Source: Streptomyces sp. CB03234 (lineage in GTDB: Bacteria; Actinomycetota; Actinomycetes; Streptomycetales; Streptomycetaceae). Taken from it: DNA of 64,000 nt. The notes under the pieces were generated by a model. The model saw only the letters and a program-made list of their open reading frames with translations, had not been told where the DNA came from and searched no databases. Shown here piece after piece: positions 43,116-51,525 of the stretch. The stretch covers positions 1 through 64,000 of the forward strand of contig NZ_LIYH01000003.1 in assembly GCF_001905885.1 (NCBI RefSeq). Direction: 5' to 3'. Numbering within the stretch: the first letter of the stretch is position 1; every line of letters starts with the position of its first letter. A program made the translations under genes and the position numbers.

Positions 43116-44096
43116 GTGAAAGTCGCAGTCCTCGGCGCCGGAGCGATCGGCGCCTACGTCGGAGCCGCGCTGGACCGCGCGGGCGCCGACGTCCATCTGA
43201 TCGCCCGTGGACCGCACCTGGCGGCCATGAGGCAGCACGGCGTGCGGGTCCACAGCCCGCGCGGCGACTTCACCGCGCGCGTCCACGCCACCGACGACCC
43301 GGCCGACGTGGGCCCGGCCGACTATGTGTTCCTGGGGCTCAAGGCCAACTCCTACGCGGCGTGCGGGCCGCTGATCCGGCCCCTGCTCCATGACACCACC
43401 GCGGTCGTCGCCGCCCAGAACGGCATCCCCTGGTGGTACTTCCACCGGCACGGCGGGCCCCACGACGGGCGGCGCGTCGAGAGCGTCGACCCGGGCGGGG
43501 CGGTCAGCGCGGTCCTCGCGCCGGAACGCGCCGTCGGGTGCGTGGTGTACGCCGCGACCGAGCTGGCCGGCCCCGGCGTCGTACGCCACCTGGAAGGCAC
43601 CCGGTTCTCGATCGGCGAGCCGGACCGGTCGGTCTCCGAGCGGTGCGTGCGGTTCAGCGAGGCCATGCGGGCCGGTGGCCTGAAGTGCCCGGTGGAGCCG
43701 GAGCTGCGCGAGGACATCTGGATCAAACTGCTCGGCAACATCTCCTTCAACCCCATCAGCGCGCTCGCCCGCGCCACCATGCGCGAGATGTGCCTGCACG
43801 GCGGTACGCGGCAGGTCATCGAGCTGATGATGGCCGAGACCCTGGCCGTCGCCGCGGCCCTCGGCTGCCGCCCCGAAATCTCCGTCGAACGACGCCTCGC
43901 GGGCGCCGAACGGGTGGGCGACCACCGCACCTCCACACTCCAGGACCTGGAGAAGGGCAAGCCGCTGGAGCTCGACGTACTGCTCGCGGCCGTCGTGGAA
44001 CTGGCCGGGGTCGGCGACGTCCCGGTGCCGACGCTGCGCACGGTCCACGCCCTGTCCGACCTGCTGGCCGCCCAGATGACGAGGAGCGCGGCATGA
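43116..44096 (+). CDS. 2-dehydropantoate 2-reductase family oxidoreductase (ApbA/PanE-like)
   Basis: A 326-aa NADP-type dehydrogenase. It begins VAVLGAGAIGAYVGAALDRA (Rossmann loop, residues 3-22). A C-terminal 6PGDH-like helical domain contains the family motif IKLLGNISFNPISAL near 205 and the later ELDVLLAAVVELA. KPR enzymes reduce ketopantoate, but many paralogues act on other 2-keto or 2-hydroxy acids. GTG 43116 was chosen for the GGAGA site upstream. Its TGA overlaps the ATG of the formate dehydrogenase catalytic gene. That translational coupling suggests a role in formate/oxalate metabolism rather than pantothenate synthesis; the substrate is unknown. Confidence 0.8.
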   Translation: MKVAVLGAGAIGAYVGAALDRAGADVHLIARGPHLAAMRQHGVRVHSPRGDFTARVHATDDPADVGPADYVFLGLKANSYAACGPLIRPLLHDTTAVVAAQNGIPWWYFHRHGGPHDGRRVESVDPGGAVSAVLAPERAVGCVVYAATELAGPGVVRHLEGTRFSIGEPDRSVSERCVRFSEAMRAGGLKCPVEPELREDIWIKLLGNISFNPISALARATMREMCLHGGTRQVIELMMAETLAVAAALGCRPEISVERRLAGAERVGDHRTSTLQDLEKGKPLELDVLLAAVVELAGVGDVPVPTLRTVHALSDLLAAQMTRSAA

Positions 44097-45979
44097 AGAG
44101 CTACGTACGCCTGACCCATCCGCTCGTACGCGACGCCAAGGGCGGCCCGCTGCGGCGGGCCACGTGGGACGAGGCGCTGGACCGGGCCGCGGCCGGGTTC
44201 CGGGCGGCCCGGGGCGCCTTCGGGATGTTCTCCTGCGCCCGCGCCACCAACGAGATGAACTACGTGGCGCAGAAGTTCGCCCGCGTGGTGATGGGCACCA
44301 ACGACGTCGACTCCTGCAACCGGACCTGTCACGCGCCGAGCGTCGCCGGCCTGTCGGCCGTCTTCGGCTCGGGCGGCGGGACGTCGTCGTACGAGGAGAT
44401 CGAGCACACCGACGTCATCGTGATGTGGGGCTCCAACGCCCGCTTCGCGCACCCGATCTTCTTCCAGCACGTCCTGAAGGGGATACGGAACGGGGCGCGG
44501 ATGTACGCGGTCGATCCGCGCCGCACCTCGACGGCGGAGTGGGCCGAGGGCTGGCTAGGACTCGACGTCGGCACCGACATCCCGCTCGCCCACGCCGTCG
44601 GCCGCGAGATCATCCACGCGGGCCTGCACAACCGGGCGTTCGTCGAACGGGCGACGACCGGCTTCGAGGAGTACGCGGAGCTCGTCGAGCCATGGACCCC
44701 GACCCTCGCCGAGAAGGTCACGGGCGTGCCCGCCACGGCGATCCGGGAGCTGGCGCACGCCTACGCCCGCGCCGAACGGGCCCAGCTGTGCTGGACGCTG
44801 GGCATCACCGAGCACCACAACGGCACCGACAACGTCCGCGCCCTGATCAACCTGGCGCTGCTCACCGGCCATGTGGGCCGGTACGGCTCCGGAGTGCAGC
44901 CGCTGCGCGGGCAGAACAACGTGCAGGGCGGCGGCGACATGGGCGCCATCCCCAACCGCCTGCCCGGCTTCCAGGACATCCTCGACGACGGCGTACGGCG
45001 GAAGTTCGAGTCCTTCTGGGGCACGGAGATCCGGCCGTCGTACGGGCGCACCCTCACCGAGATGTTCGAGGCGATGGAGACCGGTGAGCTGCGGGCGGTG
45101 TACTGCATCGGGGAGAACCCGGCGCAGTCGGAGGCCGACAGCGAGCAGGCCATGCGGCGTCTGGCGCGCCTCGACCACCTGGTGGTCCAGGACATCTTCC
45201 TGACGAGGACCGCCGAGTTCGCGGACGTGGTGCTGCCGGCCACGGCCGCGTGGTGCGAGACGGACGGCACGACGACGAACAGCGAGCGGCGCGTGCAGCG
45301 CGTACGCAAGGCGCTGGACCCGCCGGGCGAGGCGCGCGAGGACATCGACGTCATCTGCGACCTCGCGCGGCGGCTCGGCCACGACTGGACGTACAAGGAC
45401 GCCGAAGCCGTCTGGAACGAGCTGCGCGCGCTGTCCCCGGACCACTGGGGCATGACGTACGAGCGGCTGGAGCGGCACCAGGGCATCCAGTGGCCGTGCC
45501 CGGACACCGAGCGGCTGGAGCCCTCGTACCTCCATGGCCGGCTGTGGGAGGCGGACCCGGCGCGGCGCGGTAGGCCGGCGCCCTTCGGGATCGTGCGGCA
45601 CGACCCGCCCGTCGACCTGACGGACGACCGGTACCCGATCCGGCTGACGACGGGCCGGCGCCTCGACTCGTACAACACGGGCGTGCAGAGCGGCAGTTTC
45701 GCCTCGCCGCTGCGGCGCGGGGAGTACGTCGAGCTGTGCCCCGAGGACGCGGAGCGGTACGGGGTCGTGGTCGGCGAGGAGGTGCTGGTGACGTCCCGGC
45801 GGGGGGCGGTGACGGCGCCGGTGTGGGTGGACCCGGCGCTGCGGCCGGGCCTGGCATTCATGACCATGCACTTTCCGGACGAGGTGGACACCAACCAGCT
45901 GACGATCGAGGCGAACTGCCCGATCGCGGGGACGGCGGAGTTCAAGGCGTCCGCGATCCGCATCGAGAAGAGGAGCTGA
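44093..45979 (+). CDS. fdhA: formate dehydrogenase alpha subunit, catalytic part lacking the N-terminal Fe-S domain
   Basis: A 628-aa molybdopterin (bis-MGD) oxidoreductase. It opens at LTHPLVRDAKGGPLRRATWD, the point right after the [4Fe-4S] domain in normal alpha subunits. The active-site pair is C79-H80 in DSCNRTCHAPSVAG (codon TGT, so cysteine, not selenocysteine). VIVMWGSNARFAHPI, GSGVQPLRGQNNVQGGGDMG and ENPAQSEADSEQAM bind the cofactor, and the C-terminal dinucleotide-binding domain includes LTTGRRLDSYNTGVQSG and NCPIAGTAEFKASAIRIE. The missing N-terminal Fe-S domain is encoded at the end of the 48058-48939 gene. Together they should oxidise formate to CO2 in the cytosol. The ATG overlaps the previous stop. 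Confidence 0.85.
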   Translation: MKSYVRLTHPLVRDAKGGPLRRATWDEALDRAAAGFRAARGAFGMFSCARATNEMNYVAQKFARVVMGTNDVDSCNRTCHAPSVAGLSAVFGSGGGTSSYEEIEHTDVIVMWGSNARFAHPIFFQHVLKGIRNGARMYAVDPRRTSTAEWAEGWLGLDVGTDIPLAHAVGREIIHAGLHNRAFVERATTGFEEYAELVEPWTPTLAEKVTGVPATAIRELAHAYARAERAQLCWTLGITEHHNGTDNVRALINLALLTGHVGRYGSGVQPLRGQNNVQGGGDMGAIPNRLPGFQDILDDGVRRKFESFWGTEIRPSYGRTLTEMFEAMETGELRAVYCIGENPAQSEADSEQAMRRLARLDHLVVQDIFLTRTAEFADVVLPATAAWCETDGTTTNSERRVQRVRKALDPPGEAREDIDVICDLARRLGHDWTYKDAEAVWNELRALSPDHWGMTYERLERHQGIQWPCPDTERLEPSYLHGRLWEADPARRGRPAPFGIVRHDPPVDLTDDRYPIRLTTGRRLDSYNTGVQSGSFASPLRRGEYVELCPEDAERYGVVVGEEVLVTSRRGAVTAPVWVDPALRPGLAFMTMHFPDEVDTNQLTIEANCPIAGTAEFKASAIRIEKRS

Positions 45980-45985
45980 TCGGGC

Positions 45986-48061
45986 GTGGACCTGCGCTTC
46001 GGTGACAGCAAGCCGACCGACGAGGAACGGGCGGCGGTGGACGCGCTGCTGGGGCCGCCGGCCTCGGCCTGGGAGGGCGCCGACGACCGCACGGACGCGG
46101 ACCTGCGCTGGGCGCGCGGCGGCCGCGCGGCCCGCGAGCGGCGCGACCAGCTGTTGCCGGGGCTGCACGCGCTGAACGACCGGGTCGGCTGGATCAGCGA
46201 GGGCGGGCTCGACTACCTGTGCCGACGGCTGACGGTGCCGCCGGCGGAGGCGTACGGGGTGGCCACGTTCTACTCGCTGTTCGCGGTACGGCCGCGCCCC
46301 GCGACGGTGCTCCACGTCTGTACGGACCTGGCGTGCGCGGCCCGCGGCGCGGGCGCCCTGACGGCGGCGGTCGAGGACCGGCTCGGCCCGCCGGGCGCCG
46401 CGTCGAACGGCGCGGTGTGGCAGCCGAGCCCCTGCCTGGGCCTGTGCGAACGCGCCCCGGCGGCGCTGCTGCTGCGGGCGGGCGAACCGCCCGGGGGCGG
46501 CCCGCCCCGGGAGCCCGGCCGAGCGGGTGCCGGGGCGGTGGGTCCGGGAGCCTCGCTCCTTGCCGCGTTGAGCGGTGAGGAACCCGGTACGACGGAGCCC
46601 GCGGCTCCCGCCGGTGAGTCCCCCGTGAGCAGCGCCGTGGCGGAAGGGCCGGTCCCGGCCGAGGGGCGGCGGCCCGGGATCGTGGCGGCCGCCACCCAGA
46701 GCGGCGGGTCCCGGGTCAGTGCCGCCGCGGCGAACGCCGGCCACGCGTCCCGGCCGCCGACGCGGGCCGCCGCCGTCGTGGCGCCCGCCTCCGCGGACGC
46801 GCTCGTGGAGGCGGTGCGGGCGCCGGAGGACGCGCCCGCCGAGCCCAGCGCGCGGATGGCGGTGCCTCAGGCCGGGCAGGGCGGCCTGTCGTTGTTGCGG
46901 CGCGTCGGGGTCGTCGATCCGTACAGCCTGGACGACTACCGGGCGCACGGCGGGTACGCCGCGCTGCGCCGGGCGTTCGCGCTCGGGCCCGCCGGGGTCA
47001 TCCGGGAGGTGACCGAGGCCGGGCTCCTCGGGCGCGGCGGGGCGGCGTTCCCGACGGGGCGCAAGTGGCAGGCGACCGCCGCCCAGCCCGACCACCCGCA
47101 CTATCTCGTGTGCAACGCCGACGAGTCGGAGCCGGGCACCTTCAAGGACCGGGTGATCATGGAGGGTGACCCGTACGCGCTGATCGAGGCCATGACCATC
47201 GCCGGGTACGCGGTCGGCGCCCACCTCGGACACCTCTACATCCGGGGGGAGTACCCGAGGGCCACGGAGCGGCTGGAGAACGCGATCGTACGGGCCCGGG
47301 AGCGCGGGCTCCTGGGTGACGACGTCCTCGGGCAGGGCTACGCCTTCGACATCGAGATCCGGCGCGGCGCCGGGGCGTACATCTGCGGCGAGGAGACGGC
47401 CCTCTTCAACTCCATCGAGGGCTACCGCGGCGAACCCCGCTCCAAGCCGCCCTTCCCCGTGGAGAAGGGCCTGTTCGGCAAGCCGACCGCCGCCAACAAC
47501 GTCGAGACGCTGGTCAATGTCCTGCCGATCCTCATGGGGACAGCGGAGACGAAGCTGTTCTGCGTGTCGGGGAACGTGGCGCGGCCCGGCGTGTACGAGC
47601 TGCCGTTCGGCGCCACCCTCGGCGAGCTGCTGGAGCTGGCGGGCCGGCCGGACCGGATGCGGGCCATCCTGCTCGGCGGGGCGGCGGGCGGGTTCGTACG
47701 CCCCGACGAGCTGGACATCCCGCTCACCTTCGAGGGCACGCGCGCCGCCGGGACCACCCTCGGCTCGGGCGTGGTCCTCGTCCTGGACGACACCGTCGAC
47801 CTGCCCGGCATCCTCCTCCGTATCGCCGAGTTCTTCCGGGACGAGTCGTGCGGCCAGTGCGTGCCGTGCCGGGTCGGCACCGTCCGGCAGGAGGAGGCGC
47901 TGCACCGTATCAAGGACCGTACCGGCGCCGCGGCCGCCACCGACATCGCCCTGCTGCGCGAGGTCGGCCAGGCCATGCGCGACGCCTCGATCTGCGGACT
48001 GGGGCAGACCGCGTGGAACGCCGTCGAGTCCGCCATCGACCGTCTGGGGGCCTTCGAATGA
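45986..48061 (+). CDS. NuoE-NuoF fusion, diaphorase subunit of NAD-dependent formate dehydrogenase
   Basis: A 691-aa fusion. The NuoE-like thioredoxin-fold domain (about 40-165) binds [2Fe-2S] through C112, C117, C150 and C154. A disordered Ala/Gly/Pro-rich linker (about 168-290) follows. The NuoF-like domain comes next: FMN loop GRGGAAFPTGRKW, NADESEPGTFKDR, NAD/FMN motif GAGAYICGEETALFNSIEGY and the [4Fe-4S] motif ESCGQCVPCRVGT near 620. It passes electrons from formate to NAD+. The GTG start follows GAGGAG. It lies between the two pieces of the alpha subunit, and its stop overlaps the start of the next gene. The long linker is larger than in most fused versions. Confidence 0.88.
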   Translation: MDLRFGDSKPTDEERAAVDALLGPPASAWEGADDRTDADLRWARGGRAARERRDQLLPGLHALNDRVGWISEGGLDYLCRRLTVPPAEAYGVATFYSLFAVRPRPATVLHVCTDLACAARGAGALTAAVEDRLGPPGAASNGAVWQPSPCLGLCERAPAALLLRAGEPPGGGPPREPGRAGAGAVGPGASLLAALSGEEPGTTEPAAPAGESPVSSAVAEGPVPAEGRRPGIVAAATQSGGSRVSAAAANAGHASRPPTRAAAVVAPASADALVEAVRAPEDAPAEPSARMAVPQAGQGGLSLLRRVGVVDPYSLDDYRAHGGYAALRRAFALGPAGVIREVTEAGLLGRGGAAFPTGRKWQATAAQPDHPHYLVCNADESEPGTFKDRVIMEGDPYALIEAMTIAGYAVGAHLGHLYIRGEYPRATERLENAIVRARERGLLGDDVLGQGYAFDIEIRRGAGAYICGEETALFNSIEGYRGEPRSKPPFPVEKGLFGKPTAANNVETLVNVLPILMGTAETKLFCVSGNVARPGVYELPFGATLGELLELAGRPDRMRAILLGGAAGGFVRPDELDIPLTFEGTRAAGTTLGSGVVLVLDDTVDLPGILLRIAEFFRDESCGQCVPCRVGTVRQEEALHRIKDRTGAAAATDIALLREVGQAMRDASICGLGQTAWNAVESAIDRLGAFE

Positions 48062-48939
48062 CCGCCGTACCGCTGCAACTCCCGCGCCGCCTCGTCGAGT
48101 TCACCCTCGACGGCGAACCCGTCCGCGTCCCCGAGGGCTCCACCGTCCTGGACGCCTGCCGGGCCGCCGGGAAGGACGTCCCGACCCTGTGCCACGGCGA
48201 CACGCTCACGCCCAAGAACGCCTGCCGCGTCTGCGTCGTCGAGGTGGAGGGCGCCCGCACGCTCGCCCCCGCCTGCTCGCGCCGCGCCGAGCCGGCCATG
48301 ACCGTCCGCACGGACACGGAACGGGCCCGGCACAGCCGGAAGGTGGTGCTGGAGCTGCTCGCCTCGTCCGTCGACCTGTCGACCACCCCGCACGTCGCGA
48401 CGTGGCTCAAGGAGTACGAGGCGAAGCCGGACCGTTTCGGCCCGGACGCGGCCCGCCTGGGCGAGGACCCGAAGATCGACAACGACCTGTATGTCCGCGA
48501 CTACGACAAGTGCATCCTGTGCTACAAGTGCGTCGACGCGTGCGGCGAGCAGTGGCAGAACTCCTTCGCCATCTCCGTCGTCGGCCGTGGCTTCGACGCC
48601 CGGATCGCCGTCGAGCACGACGCCCCGCTCACCGACTCCGCGTGCGTGTACTGCGGCAACTGCGTCGAGGTGTGCCCGACGGGCGCGCTCAGCTTCAAGA
48701 GCGAGTTCGACATGCGGGCGGCCGGTACGTGGGACGAGTCGCGCCAGACGCAGACCACGACGGTCTGCGCGTACTGCGGAGTCGGCTGCAACCTCACCCT
48801 GCACGTGCAGGACAATGAGATCGTCAAGGTCACCTCGCCGCACGACAACCCGGTGACCCACGGCAACCTCTGCATCAAGGGCCGTTTCGGCTACCAGCAC
48901 GTACAGAACCACGTACAGAACCCTCGGAAGCGGGACTGA
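48058..48939 (+). CDS. formate dehydrogenase Fe-S subunit: [2Fe-2S], two [4Fe-4S] and the alpha-subunit N-terminal [4Fe-4S] domain
   Basis: A 293-aa iron-sulfur protein. The [2Fe-2S] ligands are C45, C56, C59 and C73. Two ferredoxin clusters use C152/C155/C158/C162 and C196/C199/C202/C206. The last 65 residues are the Mo/W-bisMGD [4Fe-4S] domain that normally begins the catalytic subunit: C237, C240, C244 and C272 with the conserved [13 protein letters not shown] (K274). The protein ends 19 residues after C272, just where the catalytic gene 44093-45979 would continue. The NuoG-type His-ligated cluster is not apparent. The ATG overlaps the NuoEF stop. Its job is to wire the molybdenum site to the diaphorase. 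Confidence 0.88.
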   Translation: MTAVPLQLPRRLVEFTLDGEPVRVPEGSTVLDACRAAGKDVPTLCHGDTLTPKNACRVCVVEVEGARTLAPACSRRAEPAMTVRTDTERARHSRKVVLELLASSVDLSTTPHVATWLKEYEAKPDRFGPDAARLGEDPKIDNDLYVRDYDKCILCYKCVDACGEQWQNSFAISVVGRGFDARIAVEHDAPLTDSACVYCGNCVEVCPTGALSFKSEFDMRAAGTWDESRQTQTTTVCAYCGVGCNLTLHVQDNEIVKVTSPHDNPVTHGNLCIKGRFGYQHVQNHVQNPRKRD

Positions 48940-48944
48940 TCAGC

Positions 48945-49793
48945 ATGGGACGGGTCACCGAGCGCCGCCGCGTCATCCGCATCCGGGACGGAGCCGTCTC
49001 GACCCGTCCCGACACCCTGGTGGCCGAGGAGCCGCTGGAGATCCGGCTCAATGGCAAGCCGCTCGCCGTCACCATGCGTACGCCGGGTGACGACTTCGCG
49101 CTGGCGGCCGGTTTCCTCGTCAGCGAGGGGGTGCTGGGCGCCGCCGGCGACGTACGGAACATCGTGTACTGCGCCGGGGCCAAGGAGGACGGGACCAACA
49201 CGTACAACGTGGTGGACGTGCAGCTCGCGCCCGGCGTGGCCGTCCCGGACATCACGCTGGAACGGAACGTCTACACCACGTCCTCGTGCGGCCTGTGCGG
49301 GAAGGCGAGCCTGGACGCCGTACGCACCACCGCCCGCTTCCCGATCGCCGACACTCCCCCGGTCCGCGTCGAGCCGGAGCTGCTCGCCGCGCTCCCCGAC
49401 CGGCTGCGGGCGGCGCAGCGGGTCTTCGACCGGACCGGCGGGCTGCACGCGGCCGCGCTGTTCTCGGAGGACGGCGAGCTGCTGGACGTACGGGAGGACG
49501 TCGGCCGGCACAACGCGGTGGACAAGCTGGTCGGCCGGGCGCTGCGGGAGGACCTGCTGCCGCTGGACCGGGCGATCCTGCTGGTGTCGGGGCGGGCGTC
49601 GTTCGAGCTGGCGCAGAAGGCGGTGATGGCGGGGATCCCGGTGCTGGCGGCGGTGTCGGCGCCGTCGTCGCTCGCCGTGGACCTGGCCGCCGAGACGGGC
49701 CTGACGCTGGTCGGCTTCCTGCGCGGCCGGAACATGAACGTGTACGCGGGTGAGGACCGGATCGCCCTGACGGCCGCGGCCTCCCAGGGCTGA
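48945..49793 (+). CDS. fdhD: formate dehydrogenase accessory sulfurtransferase FdhD
   Basis: A 282-aa FdhD protein. It has [17 protein letters not shown] N-terminal strands, the motif [16 protein letters not shown] with the two catalytic cysteines near 110, [20 protein letters not shown], the signature [15 protein letters not shown] near residue 182 and [20 protein letters not shown]. It carries sulfur from IscS to the molybdenum cofactor and is needed for active formate dehydrogenase. The ATG lies five bases after the Fe-S subunit stop, so it is in the same operon. This supports the formate dehydrogenase assignment of the upstream genes. Confidence 0.93.
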   Translation: MGRVTERRRVIRIRDGAVSTRPDTLVAEEPLEIRLNGKPLAVTMRTPGDDFALAAGFLVSEGVLGAAGDVRNIVYCAGAKEDGTNTYNVVDVQLAPGVAVPDITLERNVYTTSSCGLCGKASLDAVRTTARFPIADTPPVRVEPELLAALPDRLRAAQRVFDRTGGLHAAALFSEDGELLDVREDVGRHNAVDKLVGRALREDLLPLDRAILLVSGRASFELAQKAVMAGIPVLAAVSAPSSLAVDLAAETGLTLVGFLRGRNMNVYAGEDRIALTAAASQG

Positions 49794-49823
49794 CGCCCGG
49801 CCCCGCCCGGTGCACGGGCCGGG

Positions 49824-49857
49824 CCGGCCGGCGGGGTGCGCCCCCTGCGCCGGCCGG
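49824..49857. terminator. bidirectional hairpin between fdhD and the ferredoxin-like gene
   Basis: CCGGCCGGCG and CGCCGGCCGG form a 10-bp perfect stem with a 14-base loop in the 73-bp convergent gap. Confidence 0.65.
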
Positions 49858-49866
49858 TTCCGCGCC

Positions 49867-50256
49867 CTATGTCTTCTTCGGCGGGTCGATCATCTGCAGG
49901 GCGAGCGTGTCCGGGGGCTCCGCGACGCCGGGGCCGCCCGCCTCCACCCACGCCAGGATGTCGTCGAGGCAGTCGTCGTCGAGCGCCCAGCCGATCCACG
50001 CGGCCCGTGCACCGCGCCGCCGGGCCTCTGTCGACGGCTGGACGACCATGACGTTGGCCTGGCCGCACGGCCCGAGGCAGTCGCTGGTGCGGACGGCGAG
50101 CCGCCCGCCGGACGCCGCCGCGGCCTCGCGCAGCCGGGCCAGCTGACCGGCGTGGTCGGTGCCGGGGCGTTTACGGGCGTCGCCGCAACAGCAGCCGCGG
50201 CACACGACCAGGGAGCAGGGGCGGGTGGCGCCGGGGCGTATCCAGGTGCGGTTCAC
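49867..50256 (-). CDS. thioredoxin-like [2Fe-2S] ferredoxin domain protein, 129 aa
   Basis: Small protein of the (2Fe-2S) thioredoxin-like ferredoxin family. CSLVVCRGCCCGD near residue 14 and the pair CLGPCGQANVMVV near 60 supply the cluster ligands. WIGWALDDDCLDDILAWVEA follows. The GTG start (VNRTWIRPG) is the first in-frame start before the homologous part. Family members often accompany nitrate- or formate-related enzymes or cobalamin genes as electron carriers. It converges with fdhD, separated by a hairpin, so it has its own transcript, yet the location suggests a link with formate dehydrogenase electron flow. Confidence 0.75.
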   Translation of the reverse strand: MNRTWIRPGATRPCSLVVCRGCCCGDARKRPGTDHAGQLARLREAAAASGGRLAVRTSDCLGPCGQANVMVVQPSTEARRRGARAAWIGWALDDDCLDDILAWVEAGGPGVAEPPDTLALQMIDPPKKT

Positions 50257-50382
50257 CGGGCGGCGTCCGGGGCGTCGGATGAGGGCATGACCTCACGGTA
50301 TCGACCTGGGTGATCATCCCGGGACGGTGGGGTGCGCGATCCGCTCCTGCAGGGCCACGAACCGGTTTGCGTTCGGCGGGCG

Positions 50383-51399
50383 TCAGCGGCGGGCGGGCTC
50401 TGCCGGGCGCGGGCCGGGCGCCGGCTGTGCCGGAACCGGGTCGTTCGCGCGGCGCTTCGCGATGACCGCGCAGACCATCAGCTGCATCTGGTGGAACAGC
50501 ATCAGCGGCAGCACGGCGAGCGAGGCGTGCGCGCCGAACAGCACGCTCGCCATGGGAAGGCCCGCCGCCAGGCTCTTCTTGGACCCGGCGAACTGGATCG
50601 CGATCCGGTCCTCCCGGCCGAACCCCAGCCGCCCCGCTCCGTACCAGGTGAGCGCCAGCATCACGGCGAGCAACACCGCCTCGACGCCCAGCAGGGCCGC
50701 CAGCCGGGCCGGCGTCACCTGGTGCCAGACGCCCTGGACCATGCCCTCGCTGAACGCCGTGTAGACCACGAGCAGGATCGAGCCCCGGTCGACGTACCCC
50801 AGTACCTTCTTGTGCCGGGTCAGGAACCCTCCCACCCAGCGGCGCAGCACCTGCCCCGCCAGGAACGGCACCAGCAGCTGCGCGACGATCTTCACCAGCG
50901 AGTCGGCCGAGAAGCCACCTGCGCTGCCGCCCAGCAGCAGCGCCGCCAGCAGCGGCGTCAGGACGATCCCCGCCAGCGACGAGAAGGAGCCCGCGCAGAT
51001 CGCGGCGGGCACGTTGCCGCGCGCGATCGACGTGAAGGCGATCGACGACTGGATGGTGGACGGCACCAGGCACAGGAACAGCAGCCCGCCGTACAGGGCG
51101 GGCGTCAGCACGGACGGCACCAGGCCCTTCGCCGCCAGCCCCAGCAACGGGAAGACCACGAACGTCGCCGCCAGCACGGTCACATGGAGGCGCCAGTGCC
51201 GCAGCCCGTCCAGCGCCTCCCGGGTGGACAGCCGCGCCCCGTACAGGAAGAACAGCAGGGCGATCGCGCCGGTCGACACCCCGCCGACCGCGTCGGCGGC
51301 CGCGCCGGAGGCCGGGAACAGTGCCGCGAGGGCCACCGTCGCGACCAGCGCCAGGATGTACGGGTCGATCGGCAGCCAGGACAGGGGTCGGCGGCTCAT
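50383..51399 (-). CDS. bile acid:sodium symporter family protein (DUF4137/SBF-like)
   Basis: A 338-aa polytopic protein with about ten hydrophobic segments. Signatures include GAIALLFFLYGARLSTREAL near residue 45, LFLCLVPSTIQSSIAFTSIA near 107, LTPLLAALLL and FAGSKKSLAAGLPMASVLFG near 265 with the conserved Lys pair. This is the YfeH-like branch of the SBF family, which transports organic anions with sodium. A GGAG lies just before the ATG at 51399; a GTG three codons upstream is possible. It is divergent from a LysR regulator across a 126-bp gap with a LysR-type box, so the regulator probably controls it. Confidence 0.88.
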   Translation of the reverse strand: MSRRPLSWLPIDPYILALVATVALAALFPASGAAADAVGGVSTGAIALLFFLYGARLSTREALDGLRHWRLHVTVLAATFVVFPLLGLAAKGLVPSVLTPALYGGLLFLCLVPSTIQSSIAFTSIARGNVPAAICAGSFSSLAGIVLTPLLAALLLGGSAGGFSADSLVKIVAQLLVPFLAGQVLRRWVGGFLTRHKKVLGYVDRGSILLVVYTAFSEGMVQGVWHQVTPARLAALLGVEAVLLAVMLALTWYGAGRLGFGREDRIAIQFAGSKKSLAAGLPMASVLFGAHASLAVLPLMLFHQMQLMVCAVIAKRRANDPVPAQPAPGPRPAEPARR

Positions 51400-51487
51400 G
51401 TGCTCCACGTGCTCTCGGGTTCGGGTCGTGCCCTCTCCATCGTCCACGTGATCGCGCCGATCGGGAATCCCGTACACCGCTCTGACT

Positions 51488-51508
51488 GTCATCATGTTCC
51501 ACGATGAC
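51488..51508. promoter_or_regulatory. LysR-type operator between the symporter and lysR genes
   Basis: GTCATC, nine bases, GATGAC: a perfect inverted repeat with the T-N11-A pattern of LysR boxes. A -10-like TAGTCT follows at about 51513, close to the lysR start. Confidence 0.6.
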
Positions 51509-51525
51509 CGCCTAGTCTGGGGAGC

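Noticed and set aside
44326..44332. Selenocysteine at the formate dehydrogenase active site
   Set aside because: The active-site codon reads TGT (cysteine), not TGA, and no SECIS-like need arises.
44555..47905. Long minus-strand open frame opposite the formate dehydrogenase genes
   Set aside because: Arg/Pro/His-rich composition without motifs; the plus strand has clear cofactor-binding domains.
44093..48939. A frameshift or rearrangement error splitting the formate dehydrogenase alpha subunit
   Set aside because: Each part has its own overlapping start/stop, and the break falls exactly at a domain border, so it looks like a real gene arrangement.
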